NCBI GenBank assembly: GCA_028583405.1
Contig: CM053256.1
Span: forward strand, 23,781,325-23,845,324
DNA length: 64,000 bases
DNA from: Pogonophryne albipinna
Taxonomy: Eukaryota > Chordata > Actinopteri > Perciformes > Artedidraconidae
Reading direction: 5' to 3'
A model generated the notes under the pieces. The model ran no database searches, was not told the origin of the DNA, and worked only from the letters and a program-made list of their open reading frames with translations. This document shows, piece after piece, positions 51,960 through 64,000 of this stretch. Position 1 is the first letter of the stretch. Each line of letters begins with the position of its first letter. The position numbers and the translations under genes are program-made.

Positions 51960-52160
51960 ATGGGGCGGCTGTGGCTCAGTGGATAGAGTGCTGGACTTTG
52001 AATCAGGGGGTAGTAAGTTTGAGTCCCACTGCAGTCAGCATGTCGTTGTGTCCCTGGGCAAGACACTTTACCCCAAATTGCTCCTGTGGGGATTGTCCAC
52101 AGTACTGAATGTATGTAAGTCGCTTTGGATAAAAGCGTCTAACAAATGACATGTAATGTG
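51960..52160 (+). repeat. tRNA-derived SINE, copy 2
   Basis: A box TGGCTCAGTGG (51972-51982), B-box-like AGTTTGAGTCC (52015-52025), CTGGGCAAGACACTTTACCC and tail GTCGCTTTGGATAAAAGCG. It keeps CpGs in the tail that copy 1 has lost to TG, so it looks younger at those sites. Confidence 0.85.
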
Positions 52161-53214
52161 ATATGTATAGGTTCACTTGAAGCAATTTAGCATATATTTC
52201 CTATCTAATTTGCCAACAAATGTTCTCGGCTGCCAGTGATCGTCTAGCTATGGATGGTAAAAACATTGTGAGATGAGGAATAGTTATTTTTCTCCAACTT
52301 CTACTTGTTATCCAGCTGACAGAAACTGCCTAGTGGCAAAACCTGGGCAGCACATTCCCAAATATCAATACTGTTTAAAATAACACCGCAGCCAGGAAAC
52401 ATTAACAGAAAATTGTAAATATCAAATTGTCAACTTTATTGATATTTCTTTGTCTTTCTTGGTTTTCAGGTGCTCTACATGCAACATAAATAATATATTT
52501 ATGTTACATTAATATTGTCATACTTGGATTAGGTTACAGAAATCATCAGGTTATTAGTAAATGTAACAGAAGACATTTTTAAAGTTACACTCTCAACCCT
52601 GCTGCAACTGTATATACTCTTGTTACAGTTTCTCATTAATTGTAAAGTACATTCAAAAATATAATGTAATTTAAATTAACTACGATATTAAAACGGAAGA
52701 CCCCTGATTTTATGGCTGCATAATAGCATAAAGTGGAAATATTGTAGATGTTTTGTGCAACATATTATACGCGTTTCCCAAACTACACTGAACTAGCCAG
52801 TACTAGCAAGTAAAAGCTAATTGTTAGTGTTAAAACAAGAACCCTAACCATTCTCAACAAGCAATAGCACTGAGCTTCAAAACAAAGGTCTAACGCAGTC
52901 TTAGTGTTGTCTGTTATCTGGTGAGAGTAAAACAACCTGCCGTGAGAGAACAGAGTGGCACTCGTGCTGTGCTCTATTCCAAGCCTAACATCCTTCGTAT
53001 GGCTCAGAGGTTATTGAAGGGATGAATGTTAAATGCTTCACTTCCCCTCTGTAATAAGCAACGCTAAGTAGTCACAGACAAGCCGATGATCCAAATGAAA
53101 GTCTGTGTCAAAAAAAGACAGCGTATTAATTCCTGCTGGTGATTTTGGTCTTCTGATCTGAGTTTATTTTCACTTGTCAAATACACAAGCAAGACAGAAA
53201 AAGTGCTCCTGTGA

Positions 53215-53351
53215 ATTATGCATATTCAAAAAATCTTAAAAAGTGATATTTAAATATATATAATGTCAATAATAATTTAATATACTTAGAACATATTTAA
53301 TATGTATATAATAATTAAAAACAACATCAGTATTAATAATAAATAATACAA
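53215..53351 (+). repeat. 137-bp inverted repeat, left arm
   Basis: From ATTATGCATATTC to AATAATACAA. It matches the reverse complement of 54643-54779 with only two differences that I could find. Strongly AT-rich. Confidence 0.92.
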
Positions 53352-54259
53352 GTCTTCCGCCTTGATTGAAGACCGGAAAAGAATGAAGTCAACCATAACT
53401 GTTCGTCTTGTTAGGGCACAGCCAGCGTTATCTCCTCAGATCTGAGGAAGCAGGGACATTCAGCGTGACACCAGCAACGCAGAGGAGAAGATAAATCCTT
53501 CTTCCTGTGCTGTAGCCTTTTGTCCTTCTATTTACACCACTTTCCTCCTTACTCCAAATTCAAAGGTTTTGAGATGCACAGTATATCAATTGTATCAAGA
53601 TGTAGGAGTTCAGGTCTGAATATTTTCAAAGAGGGAGGATTTGTGCTGGAAGAGAGGCCATTCACAGGGCAAAATGGTTACAAGTGGTTACAACAGCTTA
53701 CACGTTTACACACCTTTATGGTACCTCAACTAAAGTGCTCAAATCAATGCCTGTTTTCAAAAGTATGTATGTGCCATTGTTGTAGTCTTCTCCTCTGGAT
53801 GTTTTGTTGTGTTGCGAACCTTGAAGCGGTGGTGAGCTGTACTTGCTATTAGATAAACTTGTATTCCAACACCACAGTACGGCCTCCGTCATAGCACATT
53901 CATTGATTTGGTTCAGAAGTGGAGAATAAGCGAGGCCAGTTCCAATTGTTGCAAAAGTTATTTGAGAGAGCTGACAAATAATCAAAATAACAAATTTGTC
54001 AAGTTAACTTTTCAATTCTAAAGCTCAATTTGTCACTATGCAATGCCCTCTGCTGTATGCCACGCTTCAATAGGGATGAGTGTGTTTACATGGGTCTGAC
54101 TGCTCCTGGGGTCATTTGCATTACTTGGAGCCAATCCTTTCAGTTTCCAGTTCAGCAGGATTCTGTATGTCTTTTGACAAGTCATTTGATATCCCTGCAG
54201 TGGAGTGATTCCTAATGCTGAGCCGTCAGGTTCTTCCTGATATGAGGTGTGAATGAGGA

Positions 54260-54272
54260 GGGGGGGGGGGGG
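54260..54272 (+). repeat. G13 homopolymer
   Basis: Thirteen consecutive G, inside the spacer between the 137-bp inverted repeats. Confidence 0.95.
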
Positions 54273-54642
54273 TGCGTCTTTAGAGTGAGCAACTCTGTGG
54301 CCTTGATGTCCTGAACTTTGTGACCCCCAGCTGCACCACGCTATTCATTGAAGCCCCTGAGGGCAAAATACAAACTAACACTAAGTGTTGACAACAAAAC
54401 ACACTTCATTAATGGGTGGATTACATTATTCAAATACGGTTATGCATTTTTAAGGTGACTCACGGTTATTTATTAACAATAATAATATATTTGTTAATGT
54501 AATTGATAAAAAACATTATTTATATATTATATTTATTCAAAAGGTTCACTGTTGACTTGTGGTGCACATATGTAACAGTGTGGCAAATAAAAAATAGATA
54601 TTTCTAATTCAAAGTTTATTGTTGATGAAAGAAAATCACTAT

Positions 54643-54779
54643 TTGTATTATTTATTATTAATACTGATGTTGTTTTTTATTATTATATACATATTAAATA
54701 TGTTCTAAGTATATTAAATTATTATTGGCATTATATATATTTAAATATCACTTTTTAAGATTTTTTGAATATGCATAAT
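54643..54779 (-). repeat. 137-bp inverted repeat, right arm
   Basis: Reverse complement of 53215-53351, the same length, separated from it by 1291 bp of unique-looking DNA without a coding frame of note. Confidence 0.92.
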
Positions 54780-57700
54780 AGCTTTTTATTTAGAAAAATT
54801 GATATATATTTCTTTTTCGCAGTGATGTAAACATAATTGATTTGACTAAAATACACCTAATTGATGTATTTTTCTGTGATTTTTCTCTATTTAAATATTT
54901 CACTCACCAAAGACTTTTATTTTCTTTCTGTAAAACTTTATCAAGGCTGATGGAAAGCAAATTATGTAAGAAATTCATTCAATTAATTAAAAACCTGCCC
55001 ATGACAGTATTTACAGTCTGCCATGGTTTTTCGTCGGGGCGTCTCTGTCATCCAATCAGATCAACTAAAGAACCATTCATAGTGATGAGACACTGGTTGC
55101 AAGGCTGGTTAAAGTAAGTTTGAATCGTGAAGCATTGTCGTTTGGAAAACTCCTGCAAGGGAAAAGACAGAGGAACCAATTATGATAACGAGAATACTTC
55201 CTCAGGAGGGCAAAGGGACATAATGAAACAGAGGCTTTCCATAGGTTTATTCTGCTTGATTTGGTTTGGTCTGAGGCCAAGACATTCAAAAACAGTTCTT
55301 ACAGCCTTAAGCAGCATTATTAATTCATAATAAAAGAGAAAGAGAGGACAGGATGCAGAGCAATTGATGTTTCCTTGAACATGCACTTGAATCCAGTCCG
55401 ATGCGCTTTTGCCCAGCGCAGTATGCTTGTCTGAGTTCACAAGCCAATCCTCCCTCCAGGTTTGAAAACTGCACTGGCCTCCCTCAGGGCCCAGGGCAAG
55501 GCATTCATATGGCGGGCGAGCCGTATATTAGACACATATGGTGCCGAAACAGATTTAAGAAATAAGCTGTCATCAAATAATCAAATCATTCATGTTTCAG
55601 AGAGCAATAATGGAGGTATGTGAGCAGATATGTCCGGGACCTCTCCTAGTGGGATGCCTTTGTGTGTGCTTGGTGTGCCTGTGGACAAAGGCTTGTTACT
55701 GTCTCCTCTCCTCTCTTCTTCATGGTCACGAACATGCTAACCTTCATAACATTGCAGCAAACAAGCTTGATTCTGGAAAGGATCCCAATTGGCCGGTTGA
55801 AATATATCAGATTAATTTAGATTGGTTTCTAAATACAGCTGATCAGGGACATTTCCAGTACAATATCAGAATCACAGTAGGCGCATAAATAGTTAAACAC
55901 ATAATATGAGTGAAGTATTGTGTTCCGACTTACACTTTGGATGCATCAAACTTGAGGAAAACACTTCATTCGTTACAGATCCTTGTAAAAAAGATGGATT
56001 GTAATATGAGACAGCAATTATGTGAACAGTTATAATTCCCTCCAATAAAGTGAATCATTTCGCAGTCGTCATATCTGTCAAGATAATTTAAATTACAAAT
56101 GTTTTCAAATGGTTTTAGGATAGCATTTAGATTAAAGAAGTGATTTTATCTCCAGTTTTTTTATTTACTTTATATGTCTATCCTTTGTATTACTTTAGTT
56201 CATTATTGTGTCTGTATTTAATGTGTTGCTCCTGTCCTTTTATTCAGAAGCACTTGTCTTCTGGTCTAGAAAGGTACGATATAAATCAATTTAATTTACA
56301 TTACTGCAGTGGAAACTAAAATACGCAGCATGTCCTTGATTCGAGCCAATGTTTGCAAATTATTGAAGAGAGTATACTTATTTAACTTAATATACATATT
56401 CTCATTAAAATACATGTGCATTAGCTAAAGTCACTCCCTGATACTGCTTATATTCTTTTCTCTAGCATAGACTGGATATCATGCTGAGCTGAACAGTTTT
56501 TCTTCCAGTCAATAGTAGAAGCCAACACTTTCCTCTCTGATAAGACGACTGCTGATCAATTCCCACTGGTCCAGATAGGCAGTGAAATTAATTAATTAGA
56601 GCCTTATCCGAGCAGTGGCTGGATATGATGCACACTATGCAAACACTAGAAAAGACAAGCCAGTGCTTCCTGTGCCCTGTCTGCACGCATCCCATCAACG
56701 TCAGCAGATTGCAGAGTCCTCGCTGAGAAACAAGCCGGCGCAGAGTGGAAGGGGGGAAAGAACATGCACCACTCCGCCCACCAAACCCGAGGCTCTGCTT
56801 TTTTAAACCCGTGCCTCGCCCGCCTGCTGCCCCCCCTTCCCTCGTCCACCCAGCCTCCACTTGCAACCCTAGGCCATGCGTCCAGGCTGTGCATGACAGC
56901 TCGCAACATCCCCTGCCACAAAATGTTTTCCCAAAGCATCTACTTCCGTGGCCCTATCAGCAGATGAAACCTCCCCACAACCTCCTGATGGAGCTCGCCT
57001 CTCACTTTTTTTGAATGTGTCAACAGTTTCTGGCTGGCTGGCCAGACACGGCGTCCTAGCGATGTCTGTGTGAGCAACTGTGTGTACATGTGGAGCCATG
57101 TATATGTGTATGCTTGAATATATTTACGTCTTTGTGTTTTTCTACATAAAGCAGGCAAAAAAGGGCCATGTCATTCTTCCACAACTTAATCAGGAGCTAC
57201 ACACAGGAGAGGGCTGCAGCAGCATGGACCTCCCTGATCATGTTAATGAGGTCCCCTGGCTATGCAGTCATTGAAGTATAATTGACTTGTTCGTCTCTTA
57301 TCTTCCTAATAGACACTCTGACCCAGAGCACGTTTATTTCGCTATGAGAAATGTCAAGAAGGATTGGAAGTTTCCTTAGTGTGCCCATTAAAACTGAAGG
57401 CATGCCACCCTGTCTCCGGCCAGCCAGGGCTGCCATTGGCTCCTTGCCTCATTATGCAGATGCCAAACGTAAATAAATGATTTGCAGATCACTGCTGCCC
57501 CCACCATTCTGCCCCCGCTGGCCTCGCTTTCTTCCCAAACCATAGTCTTCCCTCCTCTCCTGGAAAGGAGGACAGGAAGGAGGGAGGATGGGAAAAACCC
57601 AAGACTGTCCAGGGAGCATCGTGAAGATTTGTTTCTCTGGAGCCAAATAAAAAATACATAGGTAGTAATTATAATAAGACATGTCCCTGACTTGAAAACC

Positions 57701-60700
57701 TGGCGAAGCGCATTGATGTTGTTACAGCCACGTATGTCTCCTGGCCTTCAGGACCCATCACAATCAAACAGGGCGCTCGTGTAATGTGGAAGGACCAAGA
57801 GGCAAGCTGCGTAAGCGGGCGCAAGGCGAGGGCGAACCAGTGACTCGGTCACACGCTTGTGGATATGAGGGAGAACATCTGTGCAGATCAGCATGTCCAC
57901 CATGTCTTCTCGGGCCAGTCGCAAAGTTGCAAAGAGATTGCTTTTGGTCACAAAGCAGTGTTTGATAGGGAAGCCTAGTTTCCGCACGTTAAATCTTTCG
58001 TAGTTCCTCTGTCCCCAAATCCTTTTTCCTACACTCTGTGTTGTTTTAAAGAGGCTGCGGGAAATTACGGAAATATTATTTGAAGGTTCTCCTATATTAT
58101 AAAGAAAGTTCATATTCAATGTAGTAGTTCTAATAATATGGCAGACCTTCACCAAAGTTGAAATGCGTATGTGCTCCAAAATTGTAGTGAGGGTTTAAAT
58201 TAAATGCCTTGAGGGTTTTTTCTTTGACCCATGCCATACCTTTCCTATACATTTAAGGATCCTCGGGTCAGTAGCAGACAGTAATCTTGCTGACAAACAA
58301 ACCCGCTGAACCAAAAACATAACCTCCTTGGTCGAGGTTATAATAATGAAGATTTTATTTTATTACAGAAAGGACTAAAGTAATGCAAATAACTTGTAAC
58401 ACTAAAAGAGCAACAGCATTTTTGTAAATGAAGGCAATTTCACAGATAGGCTACAGTTAATAAAAAAACAACCTCAATTCATTCTAACCTCTGACCTATA
58501 CAGTATATAGCTTAACCTAGCCAGCCAGGTTTCTGTTTGTTATAATTTAAGGAATTAACGTTGGTAAAATAAGGAATAAACAACGTAGCATCCAGCTCCT
58601 AGCTAATGTTAGCTTGCATTAGCGTTAGCCAAATGAGACTGTTGAAATTGATTGGGAATTTTTAACTGCCACCTTTTATTTATTCATTAAAATTGTAACT
58701 ATACTTTCTGTTACATTCTTTCTTCTAATATTGAAATCTCAAATGCTGTGTCAAACCCTTGTCGATTGGTTTGTGATATCGGTAGAGAACAAGAATCAAG
58801 AATATGTGGAACCACAATGTCCTCACTGGAGCGACTGTACACATATAATTATTCTTGCTATACCAGTCACTCAAGTGAATGTATTTGTAGAAGGCATGAA
58901 AAGAGATAATCATTTCCATATACAAACGTCAATACCATTTACAAGAACACAACTAAAACATAGCTGTTAACTCACCTCACATTTGTCAAAGGCCCAGAAG
59001 GTCCTGTCATTTCTCCTTATTAAGCATGCATTAATGAGATGGCCTTGTGTGCCCCCTGAAATTTGTATTTTCTGATCAGCTTCTATGTGATCGTGGCACT
59101 GGCTGTGGCTTGACTTGGAGACATCATTATAGTAATTACCACAAGCTCTAGTAGTTGCAGGCAAATAATTCTGCCGGGTTCATTTCCCCCCCCTTTGCTG
59201 CAGCTCCACAGCGGAGGGGAAATTACATTTTTCACCAAGCCTTTCTGTTGTCTGTATTGTGACAGCGGTCATACTCCATCACGTTGCCTCTCTCTCAGCT
59301 ATGAGTAAACCACAATCGGAGTAATGGTTAAAGAAAAAAAATCAGAGTGGAGGAAACAGTGTGCTTACAACTTGTTTCGTACCACCTTTCGCTTGTGAGT
59401 ATAATAATAGGGTAATTTAATGGTTAAATGTCCATCCCTCATTTAGCACAGTGATGTTTCAAAGATAACTTTTGATAAATCTGGATTGAGGAATTCTATT
59501 TTATCTTTACCTACAGTAAGTGATGCCACAAGGTAATATCTCGTTCTCGATTCATCCCACCTCAAGACACATTTTGAATCTTTTGTCTCCTTCTAACTAA
59601 GGGAAGTCCTTCAGGAACAATATTTGAACTTATATGATAAGAATCCTTTAAATGTTGTTTTCTAATAACAAAGGTCACTTTGTTGTCATGTACTCGGCTC
59701 AGCGAAGCATCTCCGTAGCTACAGTCCCGCAGAGATGTTGTGCTGGAGAAATGCATGAATTGTCTGGTCTTGACCCTACAACCCCATGTGTCACGGGCAT
59801 CTGTTCTTCTTCTAACTGTCTCTTGTACAACATTACGTTTCATAAACTGCATTCTCAATTATTTGAAAAGGGAATGTATTTTTTTCCCCAAAGCGGTCGC
59901 AACTTTGAACATGTGGTTAACATAGGTGCTTTGTGTTAAAGGCAATACTCTTTGATATACTGAAGTAAAGTGTCATTGTTTGGCTTAAAATTATGTTAAA
60001 ATAAGTAAAGGTTCTTGGGAAGATTCCCCTACTTGTTTTTCCCATCCATGATCCCGGACTTATTCCATACAAGGATTTCCACGGACTATGATTAGAATAC
60101 GTACGTATTATTATTTTTAAAGATATTTCTCAGGATTCTGTCTCTTTGATAACATACAGCACACTGCAAATGGATTTGAAGAGGTAAGTTACTTCGGCAA
60201 CATAAACCCATTTGTAATTGTCACATATAAAACAAGTTTACTTTGAAACATATTTGACAATACAGTTTACTTGTATGGAAGAGTAATTCTTAAGAGACAA
60301 GGTTTCTTCTTCACAACCTCAAAGGACCTTGGTGTTTTCTGGAAAAGTAAGCGGCCATCACTTTATCCATCTTTACAGAATTGAAATGTCTTATTTTACT
60401 CCTTTTTCTTGTTCTATTTCAGATTTACTCTCACTCACTTATCTTCCCCTTTTCACTGAACGGCATGTCTGCAGCAATTGTTAAGCGTGTAATAACAAAC
60501 ATAATTAGCATGTCTTTTATATTTTAAATGATTTTTGATTAAGCACTAAAAGCTTTACTTTGTTACCGCCCTCCTGAAGTGTACTAGAGTGTTAGCTTGT
60601 GTGCAACAGCTCTAAAGTGCCATTGTTGTTCCTCACTTGTCGTACGCCATGCTAACTCTCCATCTGACAGATAAACAATAAAGAGATATGCAATTAATGC

Positions 60701-63700
60701 AAAATAGATAAAGGAGAACTGGTGAAAAGAAAGGTATAAAGAAAACAAACAATAGTTGAATAATATTGGCGGAAAAACAAATGATATGGACTTGAATATC
60801 AGAGACCACTTCAGACACAAACACGCACCTACATGAGGGAGTGAAGTGTATGCTTTATATCAAAATCTAAAATATACAAATTGAGAGTCCGTCCCCTCAC
60901 ATGGTCAGGGTCAGAGTCTGTTTGTTAAACCTGACTGTAATTTTAGACAGCGAGCTGGATAATTTTTCCACTCTATAATTGGGTATTCAAGCCAAGGCCG
61001 AGCTGGTGAGTGTCTACGTTTTTCTGTTCTAATTAGCCCAAATTGAACAATTTGTTTCTTCTTTTATACCCCAAATCATCCCCTGATTGAATAGCCATTT
61101 ACATTCAGAGGAGTGACATATAGTGACACTGAAAGACCTCATACTGAAGCTCTTCACAATACAAGCACATCAGAATTGTGCCACTGACTATTACCACCAC
61201 CAATTTAAAGTTAGAGGTACTATGTTTGGCAGTCTGCTTTTCAATGGATGACTACATTTCCCATATGAACAGTTGCTGTATGTTGCATTCTGGCTTAACT
61301 GCAGCCTTGCCTCAATTCAACACTTCATACTGACACTGTAAACTGTACACTGTGTACTAATTATAACCCTTAGTAAACAAAAATGTGGTTGTATGATACT
61401 AACAGGAACAAGGTGAATGCTAACGGCTACAAATATTACATTCGGAAAGCAAAAAAAAGGACTAAACGCTTTTACAGGGATTCTTTTAAATGTTATTTTA
61501 CAGTTGAATTTATGAAAACTTTTTTTTTTGTTATCATATTAAGACTGAATTATCTGTGCTCTAAATTGATCATTTGTTCTGACCTTGGATGAGTCAAGGT
61601 GTCCCCCTTTGAGAAGTACAGTTATAAAGCTGTTGGAAAGCAAACATGGCTTCCCTTTGTGTGCCTCGCTGGTCGTGCCTGAGAGCACAAGGCACAGACA
61701 TGTGGGGGCAATGGCAAACATTCTCCTTTCCATAAGTGGTTTTATTGCGTTAATTTTATTCCCTTTTTAAGTTTAAGGCCTTCACATTTGCAAGGTCTTT
61801 CACTCAAAAAAGTAGAAAAACCAAATTCCACAGTTGGGATTCTGTTTACTTTTTCTAACCTTAGCATCAAAGGTTACATTTGAGGCTTTTTTATCAAATT
61901 CTAAATCAGCCTGTAGTAATATTGTGGATTATTGTCAACACGTTGCATGTACTGAAAACCCTTAGCCACTGGTTGGTCTTATTGTTCTAAGCAAGTCCCA
62001 GATTACCCCAGAAAACCTACCTCTTTCTTTTAGATCAAAAGCAAAAGATTAACTCTAATGCTGAAAATTGATAAGGAATAACAGACACACACTTTATGAC
62101 ATGACATTCAACCCCATTTCAATCTAAAGTCACTTTCAGATGGGAATTAAATATTCACTGTGTTCTTTGGTAGATCCAGATAACGTGAAATACATAATAG
62201 ACAATGATCAATGTTTATAACTAGATACATAAACCATAGAGGAAAGATCCTTCAAAAAACATGTTCTTTATCTGTACATCCATCGCTAATTTGGCATTTT
62301 GGCACTTTCTAATGGTTCCAGTTTGTCAAAATAGTAAGGTAGAAAACAAAACATAAGTATTACCTATAGCTGACATTGAAGTAGCACATTTGATGGTCTT
62401 TCACAAGGTCTTGCTCTCCTGAAGGCTTTATTTTATTCCGACCTTTTATAATTTCCTAAATAAACCTAAATGTTGGTGCAAAAACATATTAGAATTCCTA
62501 AATTGTCACACAAAAGTCAAATGCTTTACTGAAAAAAGGTAGAAAAAGGACGAGAAGCTCCTCTCTTGAAAGACTTCATAGAGCCTCTTTAAAATATAAC
62601 TATACCGCCAAACTATGGAAAAACTGTTTCCCATAATATCTAAACGGAATGATATTCATTGACCAGCACAGACCCTATCAAGATCACTCCCCCGTCCTTA
62701 AGACATACATTCAGTCTGAATGGGGCCTAAGCTTGAGCTTGTGGAAGCAGTGAAAGAAAATCAGTAAACAGGTTATTCTGATCCAAGCCTTTATAGCAAA
62801 TTCTTAACATAATAAGCCATTGTATTTATTGGGATTTATAAAAAAAAACAAAAACACGTTGACCTTTGCCCTTTCATTGATAACAACAGAAGATTAACAC
62901 TGGTGTTAATAATCACTGCCCGAACCCTCTGCAAGTGTTTCTATTTAAAGTGTGTATTTGTTTCTTTCTGCGCATCTGTGTTAGTGTGTTTTCATTTGTG
63001 TATGAATAGATTATGACTGTGGGGGTGCACGTGTCCTTGAGTGTGTGTGAGCGGCAGCGTGTGTTGAACATGTGCTGGCGTTCTCAGAGGAACAGCAGGG
63101 CTCTAATAAGGACTAGTCCTGGATGGCAGCTGGTAAACTCTGTCCTCAGAATAGGTGTCCTTTATTCGTACACAAAGGAATGCAAATTAGTCCCAGTGCC
63201 GAGTGGTCACTGAGAACGGATCCACATGGCACACACTCTCAGTCTCAAACGTGCATTGAGAGTTCACCGCAATGCAACTTGCCTTAATCAAAGGAAAAAC
63301 AAGCAGGACTAATGACAAGGCCCACCCGCACAGCTGTTTTGTTTGTGTGTGTGTGAGTGTGTGAGCCCAAGCACGTGCGGTCACCAGGATCATTTTCCGC
63401 TATGACAACAAAAAGTCTGGTAGAAGTCTCAAAAACTCATACTACCAACACACACTAAGATGGAGTACCTACTGCTGACCTCATCATTGCTTTTGTATTT
63501 TTATTCAAATGCCTCTTATACTTTTCACCGCAGCAGAGCTAAGATGGCAGAAACATATAATTTACAGCTTCAAGAGATATAGGACTTCAGCTATTCACAC
63601 GTTCATATAAATATCAAGTGTGTGACTTCTTAAATTGGTCAAAATATGCGTCTCTTCATATGGCATTCATAATATTCCGCACATCTTATTTGAAGTTGGC

Positions 63701-64000
63701 TCTTCATGGATAATAATGGTGAATAATGGTTTTCATAGTCTATGCTAAGAACTGTAGGCCTTGAAAACGACTTGATGGGCTTAGGGAGAAAGTGTATCCA
63801 TCACATGAGATGAGGAGATGAGCTCTTGAAAACATATACAGTATGCTGTGCATCCACACAAGTGCTCATTATGAAAGGAAGTATTTGCTTTCTGACGACT
63901 ATTCAATGAATATTTCCTTTGAATTCATGACATCTAATATCTGACATGAGAGAGATAACCCTGTATGTAACTGGAATGTTCTTATTCACCTGGAAAGATA

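Larger units (their letters stand above)
37173..64000. other. 27 kb without a recognisable gene
   Basis: I scanned the open frames on both strands. None resembles a known protein, and the longest (153 and 143 codons) are within what chance gives in sequence of this size and composition. The contents are the repeats listed separately plus long stretches of unique-looking DNA (for example 40200-43200, 44500-47000, 55000-64000). Some of these could be regulatory, but I cannot show conservation. Confidence 0.6.

Overview
The window is vertebrate nuclear DNA, almost certainly from a ray-finned (teleost, probably percomorph) fish. It is AT-rich and intron-dominated. It carries long (GT)n/(CA)n microsatellites, tRNA-derived SINEs with a tail I associate with teleost SINEs, and many short non-autonomous DNA transposons (hAT-type with 8-bp target duplications, TTAA-flanked piggyBac-like types). 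No bacterial-type gene, operon, CRISPR array or phage is present.

Only one gene can be supported. It is the 3' three quarters of an NADP-dependent malic enzyme on the + strand, best matched to the mitochondrial form ME3. Eleven coding exons lie between 11612 and 36142. All splice junctions have AG/GT borders, the reading frame stays open across every junction, and the assembled part encodes about 450 residues ending in a TAA stop. The first exons (mitochondrial presequence, N-terminal domain, catalytic tyrosine region) must lie left of position 1. The visible exons carry the catalytic lysine segment, the metal-binding FEDF and FNDDIQG segments, the GAGEAA nucleotide-binding loop and the serine/lysine positions typical of NADP-dependent enzymes.

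Layout: 1-11611 is an upstream me3 intron with transposon debris. 11612-22226 holds three exons and an 8.8-kb intron with a near-identical inverted duplication, two large microsatellites, a hAT MITE and a TTAA MITE. 22227-31074 is a second 8.8-kb intron with several copies of one TTAA-bounded family. 31075-36142 is the compact 3' half of the gene (eight exons), with a 593-bp hAT MITE in one intron. 36143-37172 is the likely 3' UTR and contains a fold-back element. 37173-64000 is about 27 kb with no recognisable gene. It holds a candidate regulatory stretch (38755-39130), a tRNA-like remnant, two SINEs, a ~147-bp tandem array with three-monomer higher-order structure (50235-51000), and a pair of 137-bp, nearly perfect inverted repeats 1.29 kb apart (53215-54779).

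I found no convincing new multi-gene system. The observations most worth a check are structural: the nucleosome-length higher-order tandem repeat, the two recent inverted duplications, and the fold-back element in the me3 3' UTR.
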